The translations under genes were made by a program, and so were the position numbers. Below the pieces are notes generated by a model, which worked only from the letters and a program-made list of their open reading frames with translations, made no database searches and was not told the DNA's origin. Positions 1-8,590 of a stretch of DNA of 64,000 nt are shown here, one piece after another (within the stretch, counting starts at the first letter, position 1; each line of letters begins with the position of its first letter). Source of the stretch: Streptomyces fuscichromogenes (GTDB taxonomy: Bacteria; Actinomycetota; Actinomycetes; Streptomycetales; Streptomycetaceae); contig NZ_BMML01000017.1 of NCBI RefSeq assembly GCF_014645815.1, forward strand, positions 62,001-126,000, written 5' to 3'.

Positions 1-2372
1 GCCTTCGCGCTCGGCGTGGCACTGGCACCGCCGGCCGGCGTGCCCGTGCCGGCGCCGCCGGTCGCGCCGCCGTTCGCCGCGTCGGTACCGCTGGGGGCGC
101 CGCCCCCGCCGGTGTCGGTCCCGCCGCCGTCGGCCGAGCCGCCGCCCGCGGAGGCCGGCCCGGTGTAGTCGAGCAGTGCGTTAGCCGCCTTGACGGTCTG
201 GGCGCGCAGCTTCGAGGAGAGGGGGGCGTAGCCCTCGGGCAGCTTGCCCGGGTCGGCGCCCGGGGTCTGGCCGGTGTTGGAGGCGTAGCGCAGCAGGGCC
301 GCGTAGTCCTGGCGGGCCGCCTTGCTCTCCTTGCCGGGCCGGACTGCCGCGTACACCAGCTCGGCGAGCGGGTAGGCGCCCTTCGCCGTGGCGTTCGCCG
401 GGGTGATCTCGGCGACGCCGCTGCCGGTGACGGTCGCGGCGGCCGCGGTCAGGCTGGCGGTGCTCGGGGCGACGTACTTGCCGGCGGTGTTCTTCAGCTC
501 GGCGGTCTGCAGGCCGTACCGGGCCGCCGAGGCCGCGTCCGTGATCGTGATGATGAAGCGCGAACCGACCGTCTGCGGGCCCGGGCTCTTGTACGCCTGC
601 GGGCTGGACAGCGCGTCCCAGCTGGACTTCCACAGGGTGTCCGCGCGCCGGGTGTGCAGGGCGCCGGAGTGCATGTCGTCCACGTAGGGGTGGAAGTCGG
701 TCATGCACTGGGTGGCCGTGGACGGGGCGTCCGAGCCGGGCGGCACCGTGCACCACGGGTCGCTCTTCGGGTAGTCGTCGGTGCTCGACGGGTCGAAGGC
801 TATGCCGGTCGGGTTCAGGTCCGCGTTGGTGCTGTAGTACGGGTTGACCCGCATGCCGTCGTCGTCCGGGACACCCGCGAGGAACTGCCGGGCGTCCTTG
901 TCGGCGAGGATCCACTGCCAGATCGCGCGGGCCGTGTCGGAGTGGCCCAGCGAGGTGATCAGGTCGGTGTCGGTGGCCGGTGTCTCGGCGACCGACAGGT
1001 ACTGGAACTCCGGGTTCAGGGCGATGAACTCGGGGTCGGAGGCGATACCGGCCGGGTTGTTCTTCGCCCAGCCGTACCCCTTGGCCGCCGTGCCGTTGAT
1101 GACCGAACCCCAGGGGGAGTTGCGGTACGACTCGGTGAGCAGCTTGGCGACCAGGCGCTGGTCGAGCCTGATGGACTCGACCTTGGTGCCGGCGAGTTTC
1201 CTGATGTCGTCCGGCGCCCCGGATTTGGGTCTGCGCTCGATCGTGAACCCGATGACGGCTCCCGAGAGCGCGACCGGTGCGTAGGTCGTCGTTCCCGACG
1301 GCGCGGTGGTGCCCGCGTCCGCGCCCAGTTTCCGGGTGGTGAAGGCCAGGCCCGTGGAAGAGGCGTCAGAGATCAGCCGGGACCGGGTGTCGGGCTCACC
1401 GAGCTCGGTGTAGCCGTAGACCTTGCCGACCGAGCAGAGCTGGGCCTGCCAGCTGGTCATCGCGTCCGCCGCCAGCTCGCTGCCGGTGGTCGGGCGTTCG
1501 TCGGCGCCGAGGGCGCAGTTGCTGCCGACGCTGTTGAAGTCCAACTTGACCGCGATCCGGTTCTGCCAGTTGGTGGAGGAGACCGGGGAGCCCGCGTTGA
1601 CCTGGCTCTGGTCCGCGTACGGCTTGCCGTCCAGGTCCAGATGGCCCTGCGGGACGATCACCAGCCAGCAGGAGCGGGGCTTGGTGACGCCGTCGGTGGT
1701 GACGGGAATGCCGCAGCCGAGGTGGGGCGCCTCGTTGGCGGTCTGGACCTCGAAGAACTCCTTGCCGGTGCCGTTGGTGCCGGTGCGGCCGAAGTCGATC
1801 TCGTTGGTGGTGTTGTAGTTGAACAGCGCGTTGTTCTGGGTGTTGGTGGTGATCGTGGTGCCGTCCACCGACTTGAAGGGGACCTCGCCGGGGGCGTTCG
1901 GGTTGGCGGCGCCGTACCGGTTGTCCTGGCCGTAGTTGGTGGGGTCGGCGCTGTAGAAGATCTGCCGGGTGTCGTCCTGCCCGTTGCCCGGCCAGCTGGT
2001 GCGGTTGGTGGTCGGGGAGGCGCCGTACTGGCACTGGGTGCGCGACGGGCCCGGGTTGGCCGGGACCGTGCCGTCGTCGTCGCCCCAGCACTGCATGATC
2101 TGCACGAAGTCGGTGTTGAACTGGGTGCCCGCGAAGGTGGTCGGGGTGCCGCCGGTCCAGCTCACCGTGACGGCCTGGCTGGTGAGGTCCTTGGTCTGGG
2201 AGACCGTGAACTTCATGTCCTTGAACTCGCCGCGCCCGGAGACGGTCACCGCGGAGTCGGTGGCCGCGGCGGCCGTGGGGGCGGTCTGGGCGACCGCGAG
2301 TCCGGCGAGGGCGCCGACGGTGGCGCCGGCCAGCAGACGTATCAGCGCGTTGCGTATCCGGGTGCCTCTCAT
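1..2372 (-). CDS. Large secreted PstS-like substrate-binding protein, 3' end beyond the window
   Basis: The frame is open from an ATG at 2372 down to base 3, giving about 790 residues, so the C-terminus is missing. The ATG overlaps the pstS stop (ATGA), which points to translational coupling as the last visible gene of the pst operon. The N-terminus is a signal peptide (basic MRGTRIR, a hydrophobic stretch, then AxA-type sites near residues 30-37). The mature part has Trp/Gly-rich secreted-protein character and an extracytoplasmic substrate-binding look. The visible end is a Gly/Ala/Thr/Ser/Pro-rich linker like the one in the preceding PstS, so a C-terminal membrane anchor may follow outside the window. 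PstS-like is inferred mainly from context and architecture. A ligand cannot be named. Confidence 0.7.
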   Translation of the reverse strand, partial: MRGTRIRNALIRLLAGATVGALAGLAVAQTAPTAAAATDSAVTVSGRGEFKDMKFTVSQTKDLTSQAVTVSWTGGTPTTFAGTQFNTDFVQIMQCWGDDDGTVPANPGPSRTQCQYGASPTTNRTSWPGNGQDDTRQIFYSADPTNYGQDNRYGAANPNAPGEVPFKSVDGTTITTNTQNNALFNYNTTNEIDFGRTGTNGTGKEFFEVQTANEAPHLGCGIPVTTDGVTKPRSCWLVIVPQGHLDLDGKPYADQSQVNAGSPVSSTNWQNRIAVKLDFNSVGSNCALGADERPTTGSELAADAMTSWQAQLCSVGKVYGYTELGEPDTRSRLISDASSTGLAFTTRKLGADAGTTAPSGTTTYAPVALSGAVIGFTIERRPKSGAPDDIRKLAGTKVESIRLDQRLVAKLLTESYRNSPWGSVINGTAAKGYGWAKNNPAGIASDPEFIALNPEFQYLSVAETPATDTDLITSLGHSDTARAIWQWILADKDARQFLAGVPDDDGMRVNPYYSTNADLNPTGIAFDPSSTDDYPKSDPWCTVPPGSDAPSTATQCMTDFHPYVDDMHSGALHTRRADTLWKSSWDALSSPQAYKSPGPQTVGSRFIITITDAASAARYGLQTAELKNTAGKYVAPSTASLTAAAATVTGSGVAEITPANATAKGAYPLAELVYAAVRPGKESKAARQDYAALLRYASNTGQTPGADPGKLPEGYAPLSSKLRAQTVKAANALLDYTGPASAGGGSADGGGTDTGGGGAPSGTDAANGGATGGAGTGTPAGGASATPSAK

Positions 2373-4096
2373 CGCGAACTCCCGTCTCCGGAAGGGCCGT
2401 TGCCGTTGGCGCTGCTGCCGGTGTCCGCGCCGGACCTGCTGCCGACGAGGCGGGAGACCAGCGATGGCAGCAGGAGGAGACCGAAGACCAGGACCGCGGC
2501 CAGCAGCATCAGGGTCTGGGTGCCGGTCCAGCCGTGCGCGGTGGCCACGGCGACCGGCTGGGCGAGGGCCACCGTGCCGTCGGCGCCCGTGCCGGTGCCG
2601 CCGGAGGCGGAACCCGTGGCGCCGCCGGGGGAGATGGTCTGGCCGGTGTCGGGGTCGACGGAGGGCTGGGCGCTGCCGCCGCCGGCCGAACCGGAGCCGT
2701 TGCCGCCGGTGGCGGCGCCGCCGCTGGTGCCGGTACCCGTGGAGCCGGTCGAGCCGCCGGCGGAACCGCCGCTGCCGCTGCCGGAGCCGGTGGTGGCGCC
2801 GCCGCTGCCGCTGGTGCAGGGCGCGGCGCCCTTCTTGTCACAGGCGGCCGGGTAGGGCGCGGTCTGCGCGAGCCGGTTCTCGCCGCCCGCCGTGAAGGTC
2901 GGGTTGTTGCAGTTCTTGATGTTGATGTTCTGCGCCTGGACGCCCGGGATCCGGCGGATCTGGTCGAAGCCGGCCTGGACGAGGTTGATCGGGAGCGGCG
3001 AGTAGCCGAGGTTCGGCGCCTGCTGCTGGCCCTGGCACATGAAGTAGTACGAGAAGGCGCCGAGCGTCTTGCCCTTGGCCTCGGTGAAGGTGCCCTGCAC
3101 CTTCAGCGGCAGGATCATGTACGAGTAGCTGGACAGCGGGTAGTTGCGCTTGTCGGTGTCGTTGTAGACGCCGTCGAGCTGCTGGGTGAGGTAGTCCGCC
3201 GAGTTCTTGTCGGTGTTGATCCTCGCTTTGAGGAGCGAGACCGCCACGTTCTGCGGGGTGGGCTCGGTGTAGTAGCCCGCGTGGTTCAGGACCTTGGCGA
3301 CCGGGTAGTGCGCGTTGAGCGCGTACGAGTAGTTGACGTACCCGATGGCGCCCTCGCCGTAGTTCTGGGCGACGTAGCCGGCCACGCCGAGGTCACCGGA
3401 CTGGGCGATCATGCCGGAGACGGTGGGGTAGTACGACGTCTGCCCGCACGATCCCGAGCGGCCGACCTTGGCGCAGTAGGCGTTCCACAGTGCCTTGTGC
3501 TGGTTCGCCATCCACATCGTGAACTGGGCGGTGGAGCCGGAGCCGTCGGAGCGGACGACGGGGACGATGGCGCGGTGGGGGAGTTGCAGCCCCGGGTTGT
3601 CCGCCTTGATCGTCGGGTCGTCCCAGCTCTTGATGACCCCGGTGAAGATCTTGGTGACCACGTCGCCGGAGAGGCGGAGGTTGGTGACCTTCTTGCCGTT
3701 GACGGTGAGGTGGTACATGAACACCGTGCCGCCGGCGACGATCGGCATGTAGGCGTACGAGCCCTTCGCGGGGCGTTCGGCCGCGCTGCCGTCGGTGGGG
3801 TTCGTCTGGAACGGGATGTCGGAGACGGCGAAGTCCACGGTGCCGGACAGGAACTGGCGGCGGCCGTCCGACGAACCGGTGCCGGCGTAGCTGATGCGCA
3901 TGCCGTTCTTGTTGACGTCGCGACGCCATTGGTCGACGGCGTTCTCGGCCCAGGTGGAGCCGGCGCCGGCGATGGGGGTGTAGCTGTCGGCGGACGCGCT
4001 CTGCGTGAGGCCGAGGACGGTGAGGGGGCTGAGGATGCTGAGAAGCACGGCCAGGATGCCCAGCCGTCTGAGGGCGTTGATGACAGGGCTGGACAT
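2369..4096 (-). CDS. pstS: PstS-family phosphate-binding protein, C-terminally membrane anchored
   Basis: This 575-residue extracytoplasmic binding protein should deliver phosphate or a similar oxyanion to PstC/PstA. Residues 1-37 form a signal peptide ending at an ASA-type site. The PstS fold follows: AGSTWAENAVDQW, then SYAGTGSSDGRRQFLSG, a motif typical of the phosphate-binding loop. Residues about 410-520 are a Gly/Ser/Thr linker, followed by one transmembrane helix (LMLLAAVLVFGLLLLPSLV) and a short basic/polar tail. Most PstS proteins are lipoproteins of 320-400 residues; this one is longer, has no lipobox and is held by a C-terminal helix instead. The start overlaps the pstA stop by one base and the stop overlaps the next gene. 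Confidence 0.88.
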   Translation of the reverse strand: MSSPVINALRRLGILAVLLSILSPLTVLGLTQSASADSYTPIAGAGSTWAENAVDQWRRDVNKNGMRISYAGTGSSDGRRQFLSGTVDFAVSDIPFQTNPTDGSAAERPAKGSYAYMPIVAGGTVFMYHLTVNGKKVTNLRLSGDVVTKIFTGVIKSWDDPTIKADNPGLQLPHRAIVPVVRSDGSGSTAQFTMWMANQHKALWNAYCAKVGRSGSCGQTSYYPTVSGMIAQSGDLGVAGYVAQNYGEGAIGYVNYSYALNAHYPVAKVLNHAGYYTEPTPQNVAVSLLKARINTDKNSADYLTQQLDGVYNDTDKRNYPLSSYSYMILPLKVQGTFTEAKGKTLGAFSYYFMCQGQQQAPNLGYSPLPINLVQAGFDQIRRIPGVQAQNINIKNCNNPTFTAGGENRLAQTAPYPAACDKKGAAPCTSGSGGATTGSGSGSGGSAGGSTGSTGTGTSGGAATGGNGSGSAGGGSAQPSVDPDTGQTISPGGATGSASGGTGTGADGTVALAQPVAVATAHGWTGTQTLMLLAAVLVFGLLLLPSLVSRLVGSRSGADTGSSANGNGPSGDGSSR

Positions 4097-5478
4097 CAGT
4101 GCACGTCTCCCGGGGAGGACGGGGGCTGTTCGCCGTTGGTGGGTGCGGGTGCGTCGTGGCTGGTCGCGCGGTTCCCCGCGCCCCTCTCGGGGCGCTCGGG
4201 TTCACCGTCGCTTTCAGGGGAACCGGTCTCGAACAGCTCCAGTCCCGGCGTGTGCAGGGTGCTGAACCTCTCCGCGTCCCTGCGTGAAGCGCGTGCCGCC
4301 CTCTTCGCCTGGCGCTTGTTCTGGTGGCCGGGGCCGCGGCCGCCGATGACGCGGGCGATCACGAAGAGAACCAGGACCAGCGCCATCAGGACCGCCGCCG
4401 CGCCGAAGCCGCGCGCGATCATCGTGGGCTCGGGGGACTTGACGAAGTTGAAGACGGCCAGCGGGAGGGAGACCATCGGGCCGTTCGTCGGGTTGCCGTT
4501 GAGCGCCGCCGTGAAGCCCGCCGTGAGCAGTACCGGGGAGGTCTCGCCGATACCGCGGGCGGTGCCGAGGATGACGGCCGTGGCCAGGCCCGAGCGGGCG
4601 GTCGGCAGGACCACGTGCCACACCGTCCGCCAGCGCGGGGCGCCGAGCGCCTCGGACGCCTCCGTGAGGGTGCCGGGGACCAGGCGCAGCACGACGTCCG
4701 CCGCACGGATCACGATCGGCAGCATCATCACGCTGATCGCGAAGCCCGCCGCCAGGCCCGACTTCTGCATCCCGAGGTTGAGGATCCAGACGGCGTAGAC
4801 CATCAGGCCGGCCACGATGGACGGCAGCGCGGTCATCGCCTCGACGATCGTGCGGACGAAGCGGGAGAAGCGGCCGGGGATCTGGTTCAGGTACACCGCG
4901 CAGGCCAGGCCCAGCGGGACCGTGATCGCCAGCGCGATGGCGATCATGATGAGGGTGCCGAGCATGGCGTGCGCGATGCCGCCGTGGGTCAGCGGGTCCA
5001 GCGGGCCGGCCGCCTGCATGTCCTGGGTGAAGAAGTTGGCGTGCGGCAGGGCCTCCCGGCCGCGCCACGCGGTGAAGCCGACGACCATCGTGAGCGCGGC
5101 GAACATCAGCCCGCCCGCCGTCCACAGGACGACGGTCATCACCCGGTCCCGTACCGCCTGGCCGTCCTCCTCAAGCCCTGTCAACACCGCGTAGATACCT
5201 AGGAAAGAGAGGTACGCGGTGACGAAGAACCCCAATGCACCGGAGAACGGCGCGAGTTCGCCGAAGAGCAGGACGGTCACGCACAGCCCGGAGGCGGCGG
5301 CGCCGAACACCGACAGCACCCCGGAGCGGGTGACCCCGCCGATCCGGCGCGGCACGTCGGGGAGCGCGGCGACAGCGGCGGCGGTGTCCGCGGCGGCACT
5401 CGCCGGGGTGTCCTGCGGGTCGTCCAGCCGGATGTCCCGGGGAGCACCCTTCCCAAGGTCTACGACGGTCATCGTCAT
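4096..5478 (-). CDS. pstA: PstA-type phosphate ABC transporter permease
   Basis: The 460-residue inner-membrane permease has several hydrophobic segments and the conserved permease loop EASEALGAPRWRTVWHVVLP (near residues 275-295) that docks the ATPase. It pairs with PstC just upstream, whose stop it overlaps (ATGA). It is longer than a typical 280-300-residue PstA. The N-terminus carries about 95 extra residues with two additional helices, and the C-terminus a hydrophilic tail of about 80 residues. The last 35 residues of the tail (including RGAGNRATSH) are translated from a dispersed Streptomyces hairpin repeat at about 4139-4200, so the tail is probably not an ancestral part of the protein. 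Confidence 0.88.
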   Translation of the reverse strand: MTMTVVDLGKGAPRDIRLDDPQDTPASAAADTAAAVAALPDVPRRIGGVTRSGVLSVFGAAASGLCVTVLLFGELAPFSGALGFFVTAYLSFLGIYAVLTGLEEDGQAVRDRVMTVVLWTAGGLMFAALTMVVGFTAWRGREALPHANFFTQDMQAAGPLDPLTHGGIAHAMLGTLIMIAIALAITVPLGLACAVYLNQIPGRFSRFVRTIVEAMTALPSIVAGLMVYAVWILNLGMQKSGLAAGFAISVMMLPIVIRAADVVLRLVPGTLTEASEALGAPRWRTVWHVVLPTARSGLATAVILGTARGIGETSPVLLTAGFTAALNGNPTNGPMVSLPLAVFNFVKSPEPTMIARGFGAAAVLMALVLVLFVIARVIGGRGPGHQNKRQAKRAARASRRDAERFSTLHTPGLELFETGSPESDGEPERPERGAGNRATSHDAPAPTNGEQPPSSPGDVH

Positions 5479-6497
5479 GCCTCGCTCTGTGCGCCGGACC
5501 GTGACCGCGCCACGATCGAGGAGGCGGTGAAGTTGACCGCCAGGGTGAGCAGGAACAGCGCCAGGCCCGCGGCCATCAGCGCCGACATGCCGAAGGTGGA
5601 GGCATCGCCGTAGTGCAGGGCGATCAGGGAGGAGACGGAGTTCGAGCCGGTCTGCAGGATGTGCGGCTGGATGGTGAAGACCGGGGAGATGATCAGGTAG
5701 ACCGCGATGGTCTCGCCGAGCGCCCGGCCCAGGCCCAGCATGGTGCCGCCGATGATCCCGCCCATGCCGTACGGCAGCACGACCGCGCGGATCATGCCCC
5801 AGCGGGTGGCGCCGAGCGCGTAGGCGCCCTCCCGCTCACCGGCCGGCGCCTGCGCGAACACCTCGCGCATCACCGAGCACTGGATCGGCGCGACCATCAG
5901 CGCCACGACGATGCCGGCGACGAAGGTGGAGGCGGTGTAGACGCTCTGGGAGGCGAGCGGTTCGCCCGGCTGGGTGCCGTCGACGTGCAGGAAGGGGATC
6001 CACCCGAACCAGTCCGACAGCCACCGGGACAGTCCGATGACGTGCTGCTGGAGGAAGAAGAGCCCCCACAGGCCGTAGACCACGGACGGCACGGCGGCCA
6101 TCAGGTCGACCATGGAGACGAGCGTGCGGCGCAGCGTGCGGGGCGCGATGTCCGAGATGAACAGTGCGGTCCCGAGGGCCAGCGGCACGCTGATCGTGAC
6201 GGCCACGGCGGCGATGAGCAGGGTGCCGGTGAGCACCGCCGCGATGCCGAAGCTGTGCACGTCCGGCTGCCACTGGGCGGTGGTGAGGAAGTCCCAGACC
6301 CCTCTGGTCCGCAGCGCCTGTCCGGCCCGGAGCAGCAGGAACAGTCCTACGGCGGCCATGATGGCGAGGACGATGACCCCGGAGGCCGTCAACTGGACCC
6401 GGAAGATCCGGTCCCCGAGCCCGCGAGCGGGCGACGGCCGCCTGGGCACGGGTCTTTCGGATTCCGCCCCGGCGGAACCCTTGAGCGCGGACACCAC
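5475..6497 (-). CDS. pstC: PstC-type phosphate ABC transporter permease
   Basis: The 340-residue permease is the first gene of the visible pst operon. It has about six hydrophobic segments, the PstC-type assembly SVMREVFAQAPAGEREGAYA followed by LGATRWGMIRAVVLP (EAA loop), and LGRALGETIAVYLI downstream. The GTG start at 6497 is preceded by a run of six G's about five bases upstream. Gene order pstC-pstA-pstS, with the binding protein after the permeases, differs from the usual pstSCAB. No pstB ATPase gene is visible, so it may lie past the left edge or be supplied in trans. A candidate PHO box lies about 107 bp upstream. Confidence 0.88.
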   Translation of the reverse strand: MVSALKGSAGAESERPVPRRPSPARGLGDRIFRVQLTASGVIVLAIMAAVGLFLLLRAGQALRTRGVWDFLTTAQWQPDVHSFGIAAVLTGTLLIAAVAVTISVPLALGTALFISDIAPRTLRRTLVSMVDLMAAVPSVVYGLWGLFFLQQHVIGLSRWLSDWFGWIPFLHVDGTQPGEPLASQSVYTASTFVAGIVVALMVAPIQCSVMREVFAQAPAGEREGAYALGATRWGMIRAVVLPYGMGGIIGGTMLGLGRALGETIAVYLIISPVFTIQPHILQTGSNSVSSLIALHYGDASTFGMSALMAAGLALFLLTLAVNFTASSIVARSRSGAQSEA

Positions 6498-6603
6498 TGT
6501 GCCCCCCTATACGAAGCGATTCTCCCCACGCGGCTCCGAATCGGGGTGCCGCGCCCGAGAGTCAATGACCGGTTCCTTGCGCACCAGCGCGTCGAACATG
6601 GAG

Positions 6604-6614
6604 CGCAGGTGAAC
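6604..6614 (-). promoter_or_regulatory. Candidate PHO box unit upstream of pstC
   Basis: On the minus strand the 11-mer reads GTTCACCTGCG. It fits the Streptomyces PhoP direct-repeat unit consensus as I know it (G, G/T, TCA, three pyrimidines, a purine, G/C, G) at all positions. The next 11 bases match only in part. The site lies about 107 bp before the pstC start, a sensible place for PhoP activation of a phosphate uptake operon. A true PHO box needs at least two units, so this is a candidate only. Confidence 0.4.
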
Positions 6615-6731
6615 TGTTCATGCCGTTTCGGTGGGGGAGATGTGGGTGCCTGTGTACTGGAGGGTCGGGCGGGACGGGCTCCGCGCGGCGCCCGCGTCGG
6701 CCAGGAGGCCTGCGGCCAGGGCGAGTTCGGC

Positions 6732-6767
6732 CACCGTCCGCGCCGGGCCGGCCCGGCGCGGACGGTG
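6732..6767. terminator. Perfect 36-bp palindrome, probable terminator
   Basis: Two 18-bp arms beginning CACCGTCCGCGCC are perfectly complementary with no spacer. The palindrome lies 22 bp past the stop of the minus-strand lipoprotein gene and before the pst operon. A very stable GC-rich hairpin without a U-tract is usual for Streptomyces terminators. A protein-binding role is also possible because of the perfect symmetry. Confidence 0.6.
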
Positions 6768-6788
6768 CCGCGGCTGTGGACGGGGCGC

Positions 6789-7364
6789 TCAGCAGCCCTC
6801 GGAGATGGGGTCGAACTCCAGCCGGGCGCGGTCGTCCGCGGTACGGGCGTCGCCGTAGACCGAACGGCTCACCTGGTACCAGGCGTCGTCCCGCCGCTTG
6901 TCGCCGTTCACGTCGTCCAGCTCCACGCACCACTTCTCGGTGCGGACGGTCTTCCGGTAGGTCTCGGTCCCGCTGCGGACCTTGGTGCAGGAGCGGGACC
7001 GCTCGGTGGTGTACCAGGTGCGGGTCTTGCGCTTGCTGCCGGTCCCGCTGCTGGAGGTGTGCCGGACCCGGTGCGTCGCGGTGGAGCACTTCCGGACCAG
7101 GCGGGGCCTGGTGGCCCGGGTGGTCTTCGCGGTGACGTGCCGGACGGAGTCCTTCAGGCCGTGGACGGTGTCGTCCTGCGCGGACGCGGTACCGCCGGAG
7201 CCGGAGCCGGAGCCGGAGCCCGATCCCGTGCTCGTCGTGGTGCTCGTCGTGTCGTCCTGGCCGTAGGTGGTGGTGCCGCCCGCGTTCCCGCCTCCGGAGC
7301 ACGCGCCGAGCGTGCCGATCAGAATCGCGATGGCTCCGCTCACTATGAGCCGCTTTCCGAACAT
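6789..7364 (-). CDS. Small secreted lipoprotein of unknown function
   Basis: A 191-residue protein. MFGKRLIVSGAIAILIGT leads to LGAC, a lipobox with the modified Cys near residue 22. The ATG at 7364 was preferred over upstream starts because GGGGGA lies about four bases before it. After the Cys comes a Gly/Ser/Thr linker with SGSGSGSGSG-like repeats and then a basic, Cys-containing domain with paired Thr/Arg clusters, including KWCVELDDVNGDKRRDDAWYQV and a final Cys. I do not recognise a named family. It is transcribed divergently from the CtaG-like gene and ends in front of a perfect palindrome. Confidence 0.7.
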   Translation of the reverse strand: MFGKRLIVSGAIAILIGTLGACSGGGNAGGTTTYGQDDTTSTTTSTGSGSGSGSGSGGTASAQDDTVHGLKDSVRHVTAKTTRATRPRLVRKCSTATHRVRHTSSSGTGSKRKTRTWYTTERSRSCTKVRSGTETYRKTVRTEKWCVELDDVNGDKRRDDAWYQVSRSVYGDARTADDRARLEFDPISEGC

Positions 7365-7530
7365 GAAATCCCCCATCTTCGAGCACGTGCCGACCGTCGG
7401 TCGGTGAACGGGCCGATTCTGCACGAGCCCCGGTGCGGCGGCGGGGCGCGTCGGGTATAGCGTCGCGCAGTGGACCTGACCTGACCCGTTTCGTCCCCGA
7501 TCTCGTCCCCGATCGAAGGAGGGTGGCCGG

Positions 7531-8562
7531 ATGGCCGAGCTGACCGTGGGCCGGCTGCTGACGTCGTGGCAGCCGGACGTGCCCGCGCTGCTGCTGGTCG
7601 TGGCGCTGGGCGGGCTGTACGGCTGGGGCGTGCTGCGGGTGCGCGGCGCCGGCGGGTCCTGGTCACCGGCCCGGACGGCCGCCTTCTCGGTGCTGGGCCT
7701 GGGCGCACTGGTCGTCGCGACGATGTCGGGCCTGGCCGTCTACGACCACGTGCTGTTCTGGCCCGCGGCCGTGCAGAACATCCTGCTCGACCTGGTGGCG
7801 CCGCTCGGCCTGGCCCTGGGCGACCCGCTGCGGCTGGCGACGGAGGCGCTGCCGGCCGGCGCGGCGGCGCGGGTCCGCCGTGCGATGACCGGCCGCGTGG
7901 TCCGCCTCCTGACCTTTCCCCTGGTCAGCACGGCCCTCGTGCTCGCCACCGAGCTGACGGTGTACTTCACCCCGTACTTCGCCACCGCGCTGCGGGTGGG
8001 CTGGCTGCACGAGCTGATGTACCTGCACCTGCTGGTGGCGGGCTCCCTCTTCGTCGTACCGGTCCTGACCCGCGAGGAGACCCTGCCGGCCTGGTGCACC
8101 CATCCGGTGCGGGCGGCGCTGGTCTTCCTGGACGGCGTGATCGACGCGGTCCCCGGAATCGTGGTGATGACGCACGGCACGCTGATCGCCGGGGCGTGGT
8201 ACCTGCACCACCACCCGTCCTGGGCCCCCGACGTCCAGCAGGACCAGCAGATCGGCGGCGGCGCGATGCTGAGCATCGCCGAGCTGGTCGCCCTGCCGTT
8301 CCTGCTGGCGATCCTGTTCCAGTGGGCGCGGGCGGAACGCGTCCAGGCGGCGGCCCTCGACCGCCGACTGGACGAGCAGCTCGCCATGGTGCCCGCGACC
8401 GCCCCGGCGACGGCTGCTACCGCTGCTGCCTCGGGGGCCTCCGCGTCCCCGGCTGCTACGGCTCCCGCCCCCGCCCCCGCCTCCGAGCAGGTTCGTCCCT
8501 GGTGGGAGACGGAGGAGAACGAGGTGGCCGCGCGGATCCGCCGGCAGCACGGCGAGAAGTGA
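7531..8562 (+). CDS. CtaG-family (caa3-type) cytochrome c oxidase assembly protein
   Basis: A 343-residue polytopic membrane protein with about seven hydrophobic segments. It shows the conserved Caa3_CtaG pattern: LAVYDHVLFWPAAVQNILLD, then PLGLALGDPLRL, then LHELMYLHLLVAGSLF and a later MTHG. Conserved His residues in these segments suit copper handling. Family members assist assembly of cytochrome oxidase or act in copper homeostasis. AAGGAGGG lies nine bases before the ATG. The C-terminal 60 residues are an Ala/Pro-rich cytoplasmic tail. It stands alone; no oxidase genes are adjacent. Confidence 0.85.
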   Translation: MAELTVGRLLTSWQPDVPALLLVVALGGLYGWGVLRVRGAGGSWSPARTAAFSVLGLGALVVATMSGLAVYDHVLFWPAAVQNILLDLVAPLGLALGDPLRLATEALPAGAAARVRRAMTGRVVRLLTFPLVSTALVLATELTVYFTPYFATALRVGWLHELMYLHLLVAGSLFVVPVLTREETLPAWCTHPVRAALVFLDGVIDAVPGIVVMTHGTLIAGAWYLHHHPSWAPDVQQDQQIGGGAMLSIAELVALPFLLAILFQWARAERVQAAALDRRLDEQLAMVPATAPATAATAAASGASASPAATAPAPAPASEQVRPWWETEENEVAARIRRQHGEK

Positions 8563-8590
8563 CCAGGGCCGGCCGCGACGGGGTGTGCGG

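Noticed and set aside
654..2855. Long plus-strand frames across the pst genes
   Set aside because: They are antisense shadows of GC-rich genes: Arg/Gly/Val-rich, no family text and no ribosome sites.
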